64,000 bases of DNA, taken from NCBI RefSeq assembly GCF_008831285.2, contig NC_045139.1, positions 14,924,354-14,988,353 on the forward strand, given 5' to 3'. This document shows positions 12,301 through 24,034 of this stretch, piece after piece; positions within the stretch are counted from its first letter, which is position 1, and each line of letters starts with the position of its first letter. Source of the DNA: Nymphaea colorata. Taxonomy: Eukaryota > Streptophyta > Magnoliopsida > Nymphaeales > Nymphaeaceae. Position numbers and translations under genes: made by a program. The notes below the pieces were generated by a model. It ran no database searches. It was given only the letters and a program-made list of their open reading frames with translations, and was not told where the DNA came from.

Positions 12301-15300
12301 CTCTATGGGTATCGTTTGGGGTGTTTGTAACTGGAATATGCTTTCGTATGGCTTGCTTTGTCTCATTTCTCCTCATTTCCCATGGTTATTGCATAATGTC
12401 TGAGCGGCTTTCAGTAGTTGAATGGCGTCTTACTGCTAGCATTGGATTTTCGTTGTACCTGGCACTTGTTGGTTACAAATCTGAGTTGCCTTACTTCACG
12501 GTCAGTACCTGAATATCCCTTATAACACTGTGTGCACTGTCTTCACTATTCATGATCAATGGCTTTACCGCTATTTTTAATTTATCAAAATCTTAGCATT
12601 TTCTATTGTTAAAGAATGCTGCTAATTTTTTATGTTTATGGTTCTTTCAGTTGGTTTTCTAGATTTTAGATTTCTGCATTGTAAAATAACAATTTCTGCT
12701 ACGTGATCAGCAAATTATAGTTACTGATGACCTTGATTGGTTAATCCTTGATGCAGGTCCTGCTGCTGCTTATTTATTTCATGTCCTTTTACCTGATATT
12801 CCTCCACATCTCTCAAAACCTTCTAGTGCTACGTCAACAACTAAACTTCTTGCAGTATGAGGACATTGATATCATACATGATGCAGTTCATACAAAATAC
12901 ATGATGTTCACGTATGCCGTGTGCATTTTGTACTCTTAAATATTTGTAGGTAGAATTTGCATGTGAAATTTTGTTGGCCTCAAACTTAAGTTGTTCTTGT
13001 TTTCCCCCTGCTGTAATTTCAGGAAGTTTCGGCGTGCAATGCTAACAATAGTTGTTGCAGAAATTATGGTATGATTTTGTTAGTCTTTTCTGCAAGGTTA
13101 TTCTCTAGATGCCAAGGAACTACTACAATTTTCATATTCGGTACTGAAAGCCGTGTAATCAGCAGATATATATTGATGCACATTGGATAGAAAATAGTTT
13201 TTGGCTCCACCTGCTAATTCGAGAGATGGCATTCTTTTGTATACTTTTCTATATTGGGTATGTTTTCCAAGTCATTTCCTTCAGGCTTTGTTTAATGTCA
13301 AATTTCTTTAAGTGAAGGCTGTGAAGCATATTAAGTATTTTATTAGTTCTTTTATTTTTCTCGGTGTAAATAGTTAAATTCGAGTGGCATACCTTGTGAT
13401 ATGATTCAATGTGTAGTTTCAATGTAAATCGGGTACCTATTCTATTTGGAACTTCCAGATGGACCTTTAGGTCACAGGAGGTGCCACTACAATTCACCAT
13501 TATGCCTCTGCTGAAGTTTGAGACAGAAAGGACTCTACCCCCCATCTATAGACTTGTATGTACCTCTTCCTTGCTTGTGCTTCTTTTTAATATTATGTTG
13601 TTTTTGTGTATATTGAACTTTTAACAGGCCAACTATAAAACTGAAAAGCCAAATGTATATGAAGTCCCTTGTTGCAGGTTGCACATTTTTTCCCTAATAA
13701 TAATCTATAATTGGTACTGTATCTGAACGCTTTACGCTGTTTCTTTAAGTGGCATTCGATAGGTATGGAAAAGATTTACTAGGTGTACCGCCTGTTTGTA
13801 CATCCTGACACTAAATACGCATGAAAATTTTCAGAAAAATTTCACGTGTTACAGTCCAAAGGCCAAAATTTTGAGAAGAGAAAGTTGGCCCTTGGGGTTT
13901 GTGAGCTTTTCTTTTAATTCCATTTAACCTGCCGTATGAGGAAAAATATTAGGCAGAAATTTATTTCAGGTTAGTAGGCTACCAAATCCCCCATTAATGT
14001 GTCTTGGATGGTGCCATTGGGACTTGGCACAATAGAAATGGCTAGATGCTTACACTATTCAGAGATGGGATAATAAAACAGCATTCAATCATCTGACCTT
14101 GCACTATTTTGCATCATGGAAGTCATTGTATCATCCATCCCTTTGCGAACAATATGGCAATAGCTGCTGAGACTATGAAAGGAATGAACGAGTAGCTGAA
14201 TTATGGAAGACAAACCTAGAACTATTTAGGCTGAGTTTGGGAGAATGAAGATGCCCCAAAGTGAGAGAACAACTCATTTGCGACTTTGTAGGTTCTATGC
14301 TGCTATGTTTGGTAGAGTTGAATACTTTCTCTACCTAATGTTATCAAAAGCATAAAAATAGTCACAGTAAACAGAAAATTGAAGGAATTCTGCCTAAGAT
14401 GGTTTGTGGATTATCCTAAAAGAGGTAAAACAACTATCGGAGATTCAGAATAAGTGACTTTATACTGGCTCTTAAGGGAATATAAGACATGCATCGCATG
14501 TCTGATTTTCTGCCTTTTGCTTTATCGAGGATTGCACTGCCCCTAGATTGATTGTGACACATGGCACTGAGAATGTCATTTAACTGACGCTGAAATATGC
14601 TGACAAAGGTTGAGCTTTTAGTTTCTTAGACATGAATGTTTCTGGTTTTTCAGGAATTGAATCCAGCAGAGTTTAATAACTTGGATCTCCATGAATGGCA
14701 TATTGGAGTGGTAAGCTGTGTAAAATGTTTCTTATTCCATGTTAGCGAGTGCTTTCGTACAATGAACTTCTCGTTTCGTATGAACACACCCAACATGCTT
14801 CTAAGGAGCTGTTTGGCAGCAGGGGCACTCTGTGAGTGTCTCATGAATATGTCCCAAAGATTGAGCAAGTTCGTAAAATACTAGAACTAGTGTTCTATGA
14901 ATCTATCCCAATCTTTGGGACAGATTCATGGGACATTCAGAGAGTATCCCTGCTACCAAACGACCTCTAAAGGAGGTTCGTGAAGGCATTGGTATTAAGT
15001 TGAAGGTCTGCTCATTTATATGCTATTACCATTTTTAATTACTCTTTGACCAATATTTAACTTCTGTATACTCCCAGTAATTTGCATTGCATTGCATGCT
15101 TGAACTCTGATGCTTGACACATTGATGCAGCCGACTGGATCTTCTGCAAAATATGGTGGAAACCCTCCAAACCAGTCGTTTGTTATAGTGCAGCATCCAC
15201 ATGCATCACACCAGTGCAGTTCCTTGACAACCAACCGAGATAACCAGATTTCTACTTGTTTCAATCAAGACACTGCGTTCATAGATGAAAAAGCAAAGAA

Positions 15301-15322
15301 CAATTTCTCCAGAACTGCATGA
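9369..15322 (+). CDS. Plant seven-transmembrane protein of unknown function, 350 aa
   Basis: Nine exons join in frame: 9369-9476, 11008-11084, 12272-12500, 12757-12911, 13023-13068, 13166-13257, 13459-13555, 14654-14710 and 15131-15322, all with GT-AG introns. The product starts MEAYRPLPYLYLGSLSVW and has seven hydrophobic stretches at roughly residues 8-28, 41-63, 73-97, 115-130, 136-158, 192-210 and 218-238, then a ~110-residue hydrophilic tail. Between segments 3 and 4 is HGYCIMSERLSV. The layout, including a G-Y loop after the third segment, recalls the membrane half of GOST/lung-7TM (GPR107/TMEM87-like) proteins without the lumenal GOLD domain. It looks like a conserved plant single-copy family, but I cannot attach a function. 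The in-frame joins make the gene model strong; the GOST link is tentative. Confidence 0.88.
14808..14965. mobile_element. Foldback MITE, possibly hAT-like, in intron 8 of the seven-transmembrane gene
   Basis: The ends form a long imperfect inverted repeat of about 55 bp. The left arm starts CTGTTTGGCAGCAGGGG and runs to GTCCCAAAGATTG; the right arm, read in reverse complement, is TCGTTTGGTAGCAGGGA running to GTCCCAAAGATTG. A central loop of about 45 bp separates them. The flanks TCTAAGGA and TCTAAAGGA may be an imperfect target duplication of about 8 bp, which would suit hAT-type elements. It has no coding capacity and lies between exons 8 and 9, downstream of the 5' splice site at 14711. Confidence 0.72.
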
Positions 15323-15906
15323 TAGTGTTACAAATTTTTGTTCCATGTACATTGATTCTGTTTTGCACAAAGAGCAATTTCGGCAGTTCAATTTGTGTAA
15401 TGTAATGCTATTATTTAATCTAATGAGAAATATTTGTGCAATAAAGTATTGCTGAATTTGTTCAAAAGAAATATATGCTTTTTGATTGCCCTCTGAGCTG
15501 CTGATACTGGCCTCAAACGGAGCTACACTCTATTTGCTGAAAAACCACAATCTACAGGGAAGTTACACATTTGTGGTGGAGTGAGAATCTGATGCCATTA
15601 TTTTGCAATTGTGAAGCGTGAGGTCAAGTTTGTCCAAGTTGGATTTCATTGCGAACATTAATTTTCACTTTTTGTCGCGTGCGGAATAGTGCCTAATAGT
15701 GCCCATCGAACTGAGACTTTGTGCCTTTTTATGTAACAAAATATCTTTTTTTCCTGTCAAAATACTTCGAAATAATGTTAGCTCAGTGATTAGTTTTCAT
15801 CGATGCAAAATTTACCTGATGGGAAAAGTTTCCTCCGACATCTTTAACGTTTAAACGCTCTTGAATGTCTTCTCCTCAAATGGTGCGGCACTAGCTCAAA
15901 GCATTC
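15323..15906. other. Convergent 3' region between two genes
   Basis: This 584-bp stretch lies between the stop codons of the plus-strand seven-transmembrane gene and the minus-strand small basic gene, so it must hold both 3' UTRs and polyadenylation sites. 'caataaag' near 15440 is a plausible plus-strand poly-A signal. No open frame of note is present. Confidence 0.55.
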
Positions 15907-17864
15907 TCACTTTTGTTTTGCTTTGCTGGGCTTCATTATGAGGTCGTCGTCATCACTATCTTCATACTCCAAGCTTCTTTTCTTGGTCCTCTGATCATTT
16001 TTTGCATTCGAAGATTTTCTAGAGCTTTCTGAGGTTTCCTTGGATATTTCTGCTTTGATTGGAGTTCCCATTCTCTGATGTTTCTGCCTTTTCTGCTTCT
16101 TCTCATATGCTTTTTTTGCTCTTTCAGGTGACATCATCCCATGTTCCATCAGCCTGCAAACATGAAATGGTTTCACTGCATAAGAAATGATTCAGTGATA
16201 CATGCAAATAACGTCAGCACGTTGTTCCTCTTATAATGAGAAATGCAAATATATTGGAGGAATTGACAAAACAATAATACTCCTGTGTCCTAAATATTTT
16301 CTTTTTCCATGTTCTGGAACCACAGGGACATATCTAACTGCAACTAAGCGTGGGTTAGGATAGGTGGTAAGAAAATTCTTCAGGAGATATGAATTGAATT
16401 ATCAACTACAGAACCATAGGTTCTAGAGTGAAACATTCATGGAATATGAAAGGTTAGAAGCACATAAATGCTGCTTGCCTCAAAATGAAAAGACATTCAT
16501 GGAAGAAAAGTATTTCCTGTACCACATCTTTAAATATTGTATAGACAAAGGCATCACTTATTTTGACAATGAAAATAATCAAATTTATCATGGCTGTCGA
16601 ATTTTAGGCCATGATACTTGGAAATTTTCTCCACATACTCAAACAATATAGGGTTCGTTTTCTCATTGGCCGAGGCGGAGAAAGTCATTTGCAGGTAATT
16701 CTGACAAGATCCTCTTGGCATACTTGTTCATATTGGCATGAATACGAGAGCAAGGAATAAGACGAAAACAGTCCACAAGTCAATGAGTACTTGGATACAT
16801 CCAAAGAATGAAACTGAATTTTTAACAAATCAGAAGGTCATCCCTTTTTTGGGCAGAACGACTACGGTTTGAAATTAGTAGTGGCATTCAAACTTCAATA
16901 AATAAGATTAGAGCGTGGTTGAGAACAAGAGATCTACTCTTCTCTACCCCTTCTTCTAGGGGAGATACGTTACATAGCTTTTGGGAGACTCATCTGAAGG
17001 TTAATATAAGACCAAAATTCTTTCATATAATATGAAGATGTGATAGTGAATTCATCTGACTGGAAAAGAAATCCAACCATGTCCCTACTTTCTCAAAGAT
17101 ATGAAATGTGGCAACTCGCTTGTTTTTTTTTTTTCATGAATCTCCAGTACATGCCATTTTCTCAAATACGAATGCAGCAATCGATGAAAGTCTTTGGTAA
17201 CTTCTAGAATTTTATCATCAATTTCTAATCGATCGATGCATGGTTCCCATACGTATGAGTAAAGTGAAACATGCACAACCTATGGAAACCTATTTTCATC
17301 TGTAATACATGGCTAAAAGCCTGTTCTTGAAGTTTTAATGCGTTTAGATTGTCTTCCAAGACCTTAATCTCAAAAGCATGCTGTCCTAGGCCAGCAACAG
17401 ATCAAACAAATTCCTAGCTTCTTATAGATTGTCCTTAATATTTTCCAATTGAAAATGGCTAGTTTTTATACTGAGAAAACTAGGAATGTCAATAGATGAT
17501 AAAATATTGTAACCAAGCAGTAACTAAAGGAAAATAAGTCGCACCAAAATTCTGCCATTTCACTCTCCGGTTTCTGCTTCGACAGCGATTCATAGAAGAT
17601 CCTCAATGGCTCCCTCTGCTCAAATATGGAGAAACATCAATTAGTCAATGATAAAATTAGTCTGCCTTTACCATGAGTCAGATATGAAGGGAAGAACACA
17701 AAAAGGGAAAGAGAAAAAGATCTTAATAAACAAAAAAAGAATGAACTATCTGAGACCTCTTCCGGTACAGCATATTTCTGCCCAGGTAAACTGTACACCT
17801 TCTTCTCTGCCTTCACCTTCACAGTTCTCACAAGATTAGCAGCTGTTGAAGAACTCCCTGACAT
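15907..17864 (-). CDS. Small conserved basic plant protein of unknown function, 141 aa
   Basis: Three minus-strand exons join in frame: 17757-17864, 17545-17615 and 15907-16153, giving 141 residues. The protein starts MSGSSSTAANLVRTVKVKAE, continues with VYSLPGQKYAVPEE and REPLRIFYESL, then AEFWLMEHGMMSPERAKKAY joined across the 1391-bp second intron. The C-terminal ~80 residues are highly charged, with Lys/Arg/Gln-rich runs (KKQKRQKHQR) and an acidic patch DSDDDD. The first ~70 residues look like the conserved core that I recognise from uncharacterised plant proteins. The basic runs would suit nuclear or nucleolar location, which is inference. No enzymatic motif is visible. The gene is convergent with the seven-transmembrane gene. 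Confidence 0.85.
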
Positions 17865-20288
17865 TTCGCGTCTACCTCGAAAGAGAGCGAATCATCAAAA
17901 TCCAGATCTCAAAACTCCAATATACACCAAAACAAATCAACAAGAAGAAAAAAACACAGAGAGAGGGGGAAAAGGAAAACCAACCAACGAGTCTTTCCTT
18001 CCTCTGCAGTGGAGACTACTGATGACCACAATCTCCTCTGCTCCGTCCACCTTGGTTGACGGACTCAATATGGCAGGGACCTCTGCATTGGACTATGCAT
18101 CAGCAACCAATATCGACCTGTCTCCTAGCTTATTACAGTGCTCTTGAAACAATCTCCTCTAAGCATACGTGTCACGACAGACCATCGGCATACACTAAAA
18201 TCTATTCGCTCTCCTTTCTCTTTTTCTCCATCGCTCCTCATCCTTGGGAACTTCTTATCTTTTCTTTCCGTTCATTTGGTTGAAGATAAACGTACGCAGG
18301 CGTCGGTTTCTGCGTTTCTGTAACAACTTATGTTGTGTGGAGACGTAAGGGGATGCGTTTCTTCTGAATTTACGTGAAGGCGTTCGTTCTCCTATCACCT
18401 GCCTCCTTCCTTCACGGGCATGATGGCACGTTCCACCATCTTTTGTCTGCTCCCCCTGAATATTTCGACCATATCGAGGGAGAGGTAGATCTTGGCAGCC
18501 CTTCTGATCCACGGTCCACGGATAATTACTTAGCTTCTTATCTCACTCTAATTTAATACGATCAGCGTTTTGCAGTTTCTAGCCGAGATTAAATCCAAAC
18601 TTGCCAAGTTGTTTTTAAGCAAATGTGACCGCAGAGGCGTGGCCTGCTTCCCGCAATCCATTCATTGGAACTGCAGAGATGTGATTTATACGGCTGATTT
18701 GATAAGAATAAACTTCTTAGAATTGTTTCTTGATGTAGCTGTCGTAAACATCAAGGGGCGTTTGATTGTTCATCGTCTAAGATCCAGACCTTTCCTCTCT
18801 TGTCTTAGATCAGACATTTTCTCAATACAGAAAGTTAAAATAAAGATTTCAAATGTAGACCTTAAGTTTGACCTAAAATCCTTAGTTCAATGATCAATAA
18901 TAAATTTTACCTTGGATTTTTTGCTTCATCAAGAAAAATATACCACATGAAACCTACATCAAATCAGCATATCTCACATTTGAAGTAATCAAAACCCCCA
19001 AATGTTTCTGTCATGGTTTACAAATGACAATATCAAATTTGAAGGTTTTCATTTGGCCGAATATTTTTGTGATATAGTATATATGTCAAATCAGGCAACC
19101 AAAACATGAGATAGTTAGCGTTGCCATTCTCTTTTTATTATTCTTTTTATTAGTTCTTTTGTTTTAAGGTTTATTGAAAAAGTTAAGTTAAACAAATCCT
19201 TAACTAAATTATATCTCAGGATGCATAGCATAGCTTATCGAGCTCCTGTAAAGTAAAGAGGCAGGTCTCTAATTTAAGTGGAAGAAACAAAGGAGCCTTG
19301 AGGCCTCTTTTCCGATAAGTTGTTAACTTCTGGCTCACCAAAAAATTATGCGAAGATATTATAACTACTTATTAGGATCCGAACAGGTTAGGTCCCATTT
19401 GTTCCGTCACATATTCCGAAATGCACTAATCCGCGTTGACCACCTGTACCGACTTCGAATCCAATAAACTTGGTTTCAAACGCAGATCATGCAACAAAAT
19501 TAGATATCCCAACTACCGGTCCCTTCCATGATAATAACCCAGTTTAGTTATCCGATTTGATTTAGGATTTTCTTAACTGGATATACGAGATATCCAAACT
19601 GGATAGATTTGAATGTTGGGGCTTGATGCCATTAAATTTCTCAGTTTGTCCCATAAACCGATACTCTGTGTGGTCAGACGTGGTAATTGCTATCTCCAAC
19701 CCTCTTGATTCATTTGCATTTCCAAAGTCCGATTCAAGATGAGAACAATTAATATTGAGTCGCTTCCGAATCTATATCCTATTCTAGAGTTCCTTTCAGA
19801 CACAAACGAGATGATTGGGGACACAAGCGAGGGCGAGGCTCTTAAATCAAATAATGAATATTTTGAACAGGATCCGTTATTCGATCCGGTTGCATCAATC
19901 GGAAACTTAGCATTCCCGGTTTGCGTCGGCGGGGATCAATCCGTTCGTTCCCGACCCTTCCGTCTAATTGGACGGAGATAGTTACCGCCTTCATTTGAAA
20001 CAGAATCCTCTCTGTTCAGAGAGAAAGAGAGAAAGGGAGGGAAAGTTGATCGTCGGGGAAGCAGAAAAGGCGGCCGCGGTTGTTGGGTGAGAGTTTGCCT
20101 CTATGTCCATAAGTTGTTCGATGAAATTTCTTACAGAATAGGGACGCTTAGTGTGACTGCTTTTGTGTCTGTCTGTGTTTCGTTAATCTTACGTCTGAGA
20201 TCCTTTGGCCTGCAGAAGCGAACAGCGATGCATTGATTTCTCTCTCAACGGAATGCCTTTGGACTAGGGTTCTAGAAAAAAGTTGAGA
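17865..20288. other. Bidirectional promoter region between the small basic gene and COX19
   Basis: The flanking genes diverge, so this 2.4-kb stretch should hold both promoters and leaders. A purine-rich tract near 20020-20050 followed by a GTGAGA-type donor (about 20088) and a CTGCAG acceptor (about 20216) suggests a spliced COX19 5' UTR. Around 18.75-19.1 kb there is AT-rich DNA starting 'aaggggcgtttgattg', which resembles a transposon terminus, but no inverted mate was found. Small open frames (for example 19739-19981) have no recognisable content. Confidence 0.45.
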
Positions 20289-22670
20289 ATGAATGCAGGT
20301 GAGATATTTCAGGTCTTCAGCAGCGTCTTAACATGGTGATGCAATAACACTAAAAGTATTTCATAAACCTGATGTCGTGGATCTCCTGTCAATGGCCCAA
20401 TTCAGTCCGTTATCCTTTTCTACTCTCTCGCTTGTACTTCATTTGTTTTCTCGCATCTGCGATATTTGGTCTTTGTACGCTGGCGTGAACTCTCTCTTGG
20501 AATTATATCTAATATTCGATGTTCTAAAGAATAAAACCGTTTTGTCCTCTTGTTTCTTTTATTGCTGTAGTTGCAGCAAGTTCGTATCTGGCCCATGATT
20601 TACTGTTTCTGCTATTATTTCTTTCATCTTTAAATTCTACCATCTGCCAACATTCTGAAAGTGGGACTGTTTGTGTTAAGAATTCCGATGAATTTTTATC
20701 GTGTTTTGCTTGTGCCATCTATATAAGATATTAAGTGGACGCAATTTCGTGAGGCTCGATTAGATTGACATATGTGACTTGCTTTATAAGTTTATATGAT
20801 TTTATTATATGTAGTTTTGGCTGACATGATCTTCCGTTAGAGAAAGTACCTTAGTGGATTTGATGCAATTCTATATTTGAAACAAGAAATGTACAGTTTT
20901 CTGTGGGCCTGTGAATCTTGTCTAATAGTGCCCTTTTCTTTTTTCCTATTATTTCCTATTTTTGAAGCACTTTGCTCTTTCATCTCAGATGCAATGACGT
21001 TATTAACTTTCATCTGGCCTTTTGTCTTTCGATTTCTTACAAGCTACAACAAGCTAATTTTGTGCCCTTTTCTTATGTTGATGTAAATCTGAGTGTTTCA
21101 TCAATCTCAAGTAATATGAACGTCTACTCTGCTTAGCATCTCATTTCTCAGGTGCACAGGCAAATGTCGGTGAATGATATAGAGGACTTGCAAAATTAAG
21201 CACTCTTTCATAATAAAGTTCGTCCCTGTTTTTACCGAGTACTGTTTGTGTCGACAGGTGGAGCATTTGGTGGTAACAGGGGGCTGAAACCCGTGCCTCC
21301 AGAGAAAGGTGTATTTCCCTTGGATCACCTGCATGAATGTGATGTGGTAATATTCGTCTTAAATTGTCTCCCATGTCCATGTAAGTTACACATTAGTTCA
21401 TTATGAAACGTTGCGACCCTTTTTTTCCCCTCTTTTTTTCTTCTTGCAGGAGAAGAAGCAGTACATAGATTGTCTCAAAACCTATAAATACCAATCTGAA
21501 AAATGTCGACATCTTTCCAAGAAGTATCTTGAATGCCGTATGGAGAGGTAGATAAATTTCAGTTTAAGCAATTCAACATGTACTTGCTTGTTACCAGATC
21601 TTTTGTGTGCTAATATTTGGCAATTTGATTCTTGCTGTCCATCTTTTTAATCATCATGGAAAGACCATTTTGCTAGAATGTTAAACATTTTTGGTTATAG
21701 AATATTAATACTGATCCATATTTGCTCTATTTCCATACCTAATAGAAAGCCTAGAGGAGATGATGTTGGCATGGGTTGTTTTAAAACCTCTCTTCTTCAT
21801 TGCTTGTGTCTCGAGTGCTGAACTGAGCTACTTGGTACAGTGAAAATTGAATTGTCATGCAGGCGAAAGATTGGAAAAGCCCGGATTGCTTTGCATTTTC
21901 TTTCTTTTGGCCCTTTCCGGCGTCCTCTTATAGTGTTATGCATATAAATAAAAGGATATAAAAAACATCGGTACATCAGTACCAAGGTTTTCAGTAAATG
22001 GTTTCATATCCATTTCTTTTATATGCATGAGAACATCAGTACCAGGGTTTTCCAAATCTGAAATTTAGGTGTTTTTCTAAACTTGGCTGATCATGTGTTG
22101 CTCATGTCAGTCCATGTGGTTCCGGTTTGTCATATATGCTAGAAAGATAACAGTTCATGTCATTTACGAACTTAATTCGATCTTCTAATACCACAAAATC
22201 TTCTTGTGAATTGTGTACTAGGCTAATTACATTTCTCAAATTAGGGCACTGTGCTTACAAGTAATCCAGTCTGCCATACTTGAATTGCAATGCACAAGCT
22301 CCATCATAGCAGTTCATGCGAAAACATACAGGCGGCTATTCCTTATGTTTTTAACGTAGCAGCTTCAGTGTTCATTTCTAGTAGTGGCAGTGCCTTCTAG
22401 CTGCACATTTGGACATCCAAATTATATCCAGCGTGTTACTGTTTTCAGCTTGCAAAGAATGTTCAGGATTAATTGACGTTGATATATGATACGCATCATT
22501 TGAAAATAGGATGCTATGTGAATAATGGTTGGTTTCTTGCACTGCTGTGGCAACTGTGTTTCAGGAACTTGATGGCCAAACAGGACATAACAGAACTCGG
22601 GTTTGGGAACGAAACAAATATTGAAGCGTCTGAAGTGAGCCAGAGAAAAGCAGAAGACAAGAAGCCATAG
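20289..22670 (+). CDS. COX19: COX19-like mitochondrial copper/assembly factor, 100 aa
   Basis: Four exons join in frame: 20289-20298, 21258-21346, 21450-21547 and 22565-22670, giving 100 residues. The first coding exon has only ten bases (MNA plus one base). The protein reads MNAGGAFGGNRGLKPVPPEK and carries a twin CX9C motif: C31-x9-C41 and C52-x9-C62, within ECDVEKKQYIDCLKTYKYQ and KCRHLSKKYLECRMERNLM. This is the CHCH fold of COX19, an intermembrane-space protein imported by the Mia40 disulfide relay and needed for cytochrome c oxidase assembly and copper handling. The length and the GxxPxPPEKGxFPLDH start fit COX19 rather than COX17, COX23 or CMC1. The last ~30 residues are hydrophilic and variable. 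Confidence 0.95.
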
Positions 22671-24034
22671 GTGAAAAACAACCAAATTTGTCTTTGTTTG
22701 GAGATGGAACCAAAATAAGTTTACGAGCTGGTGTGGGATTTAAATGGTTACAAATACTGAATCCTTACATTTATTTAATTCTTTGATCCGATCTAACTGT
22801 GTCAGCATTTGTAGACTATTTATAGTTTGTATGGCCAGGTATTGCTGGTAATAAGGCTGACAGAACTTCTTTTTTTGTAACATGAATTTCGGAGAATATG
22901 TTTTGGAACTACCACGGGTTTATTAAACCGTGTCTACGAGAGTTTGTAATTGGCAGAGTTTCGAACCAGAAAAACAGAGATTCTTTTTGTGTTCTGCCAT
23001 GTCAAAACTTGATTGCTTTTGATTATTTGTCTCTGATCCACCAGATTCAAGAGAATCATAGTCATCCGAACGGTCCGAAACGATTTCATGGTCTGAAGTA
23101 GTTGAATCTGAAACTTGTGTGCGCTTAGCAGATCTATTTGTGCCTGACCATGCAATTTGTGGACTGCTTTTTTATTCTATAGTTTTCGAAATAGTAGTCA
23201 TAAAAAAAGAAGAATCTTTTGACGAGAAGGAATACGTATGTCACATCCAACGTAAAGAACTTTTCAAAATCCAAAGCTATAATCGCAATATTGTCATAAT
23301 TTCTACGATCATATTAACGTCGTGATGATCTCAAAACGTTGGTAGTTTCCATGAGTGCTCTCCGGTATCTTGTTCAATAATTCGGCCACCACACAGGTGG
23401 TGAACAGGTGACAAGGAAACAATGTCAAGAACGAGGCCCTCTCGCGCGTTTTGCATCGGCAAGAAGAGAAAAGAAAGACAAACAAGAACACAAGGATTTA
23501 TGCGGTTCAGAAAGATAAACGAGTCTTCCCACATCCACCTCCACACATACACAAGGATTCTTTATGTTCAACTAATTTTTTCATCTCGAAGGTTTCTCAT
23601 CATCAATAAAATCAGAAAAAGGCTTATTCATTTGAATCTGAGTAAAGAAGACCATTTGGTGTCCATAATCTGTTCCGATTTTCGGGTCCCAACTAGTGTT
23701 TGGCATGTTTTGAAGGGTTAAAGAAGCTTTTACAAGATCCGATCCAGATAATCTTTCTACCCTGTTTGTGTAGTTTTCACGTATAATTTTGCTTGGATCG
23801 TGGTAACAAAATGGAGGTGGCTTCATCTTCATAGAGCATATTCATTACTTTACTACCTGGTCCAGAGTCCAAGGTCTGGTGTCTTTGGATCAGAAAACAT
23901 CGGGTCCAGTCGAAGAAAGGGTGATTCGCGCAGAACCGAGTCTTGGACGTCTCGTTAGTGGGCGAGCGAGGAAACGGATAAAAACGCTCGGTTACCATGT
24001 TGACACTGCCCCCGTCGCCGGAAAAACACGAAGT
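22671..24034. other. Intergenic region between COX19 and the CAF gene
   Basis: It holds the COX19 3' UTR and, toward 24.0 kb, the CAF promoter and leader. A codon-like frame runs into the CAF gene from about 23879 without an ATG before 24035. I see no other gene, repeat or RNA. Confidence 0.5.
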
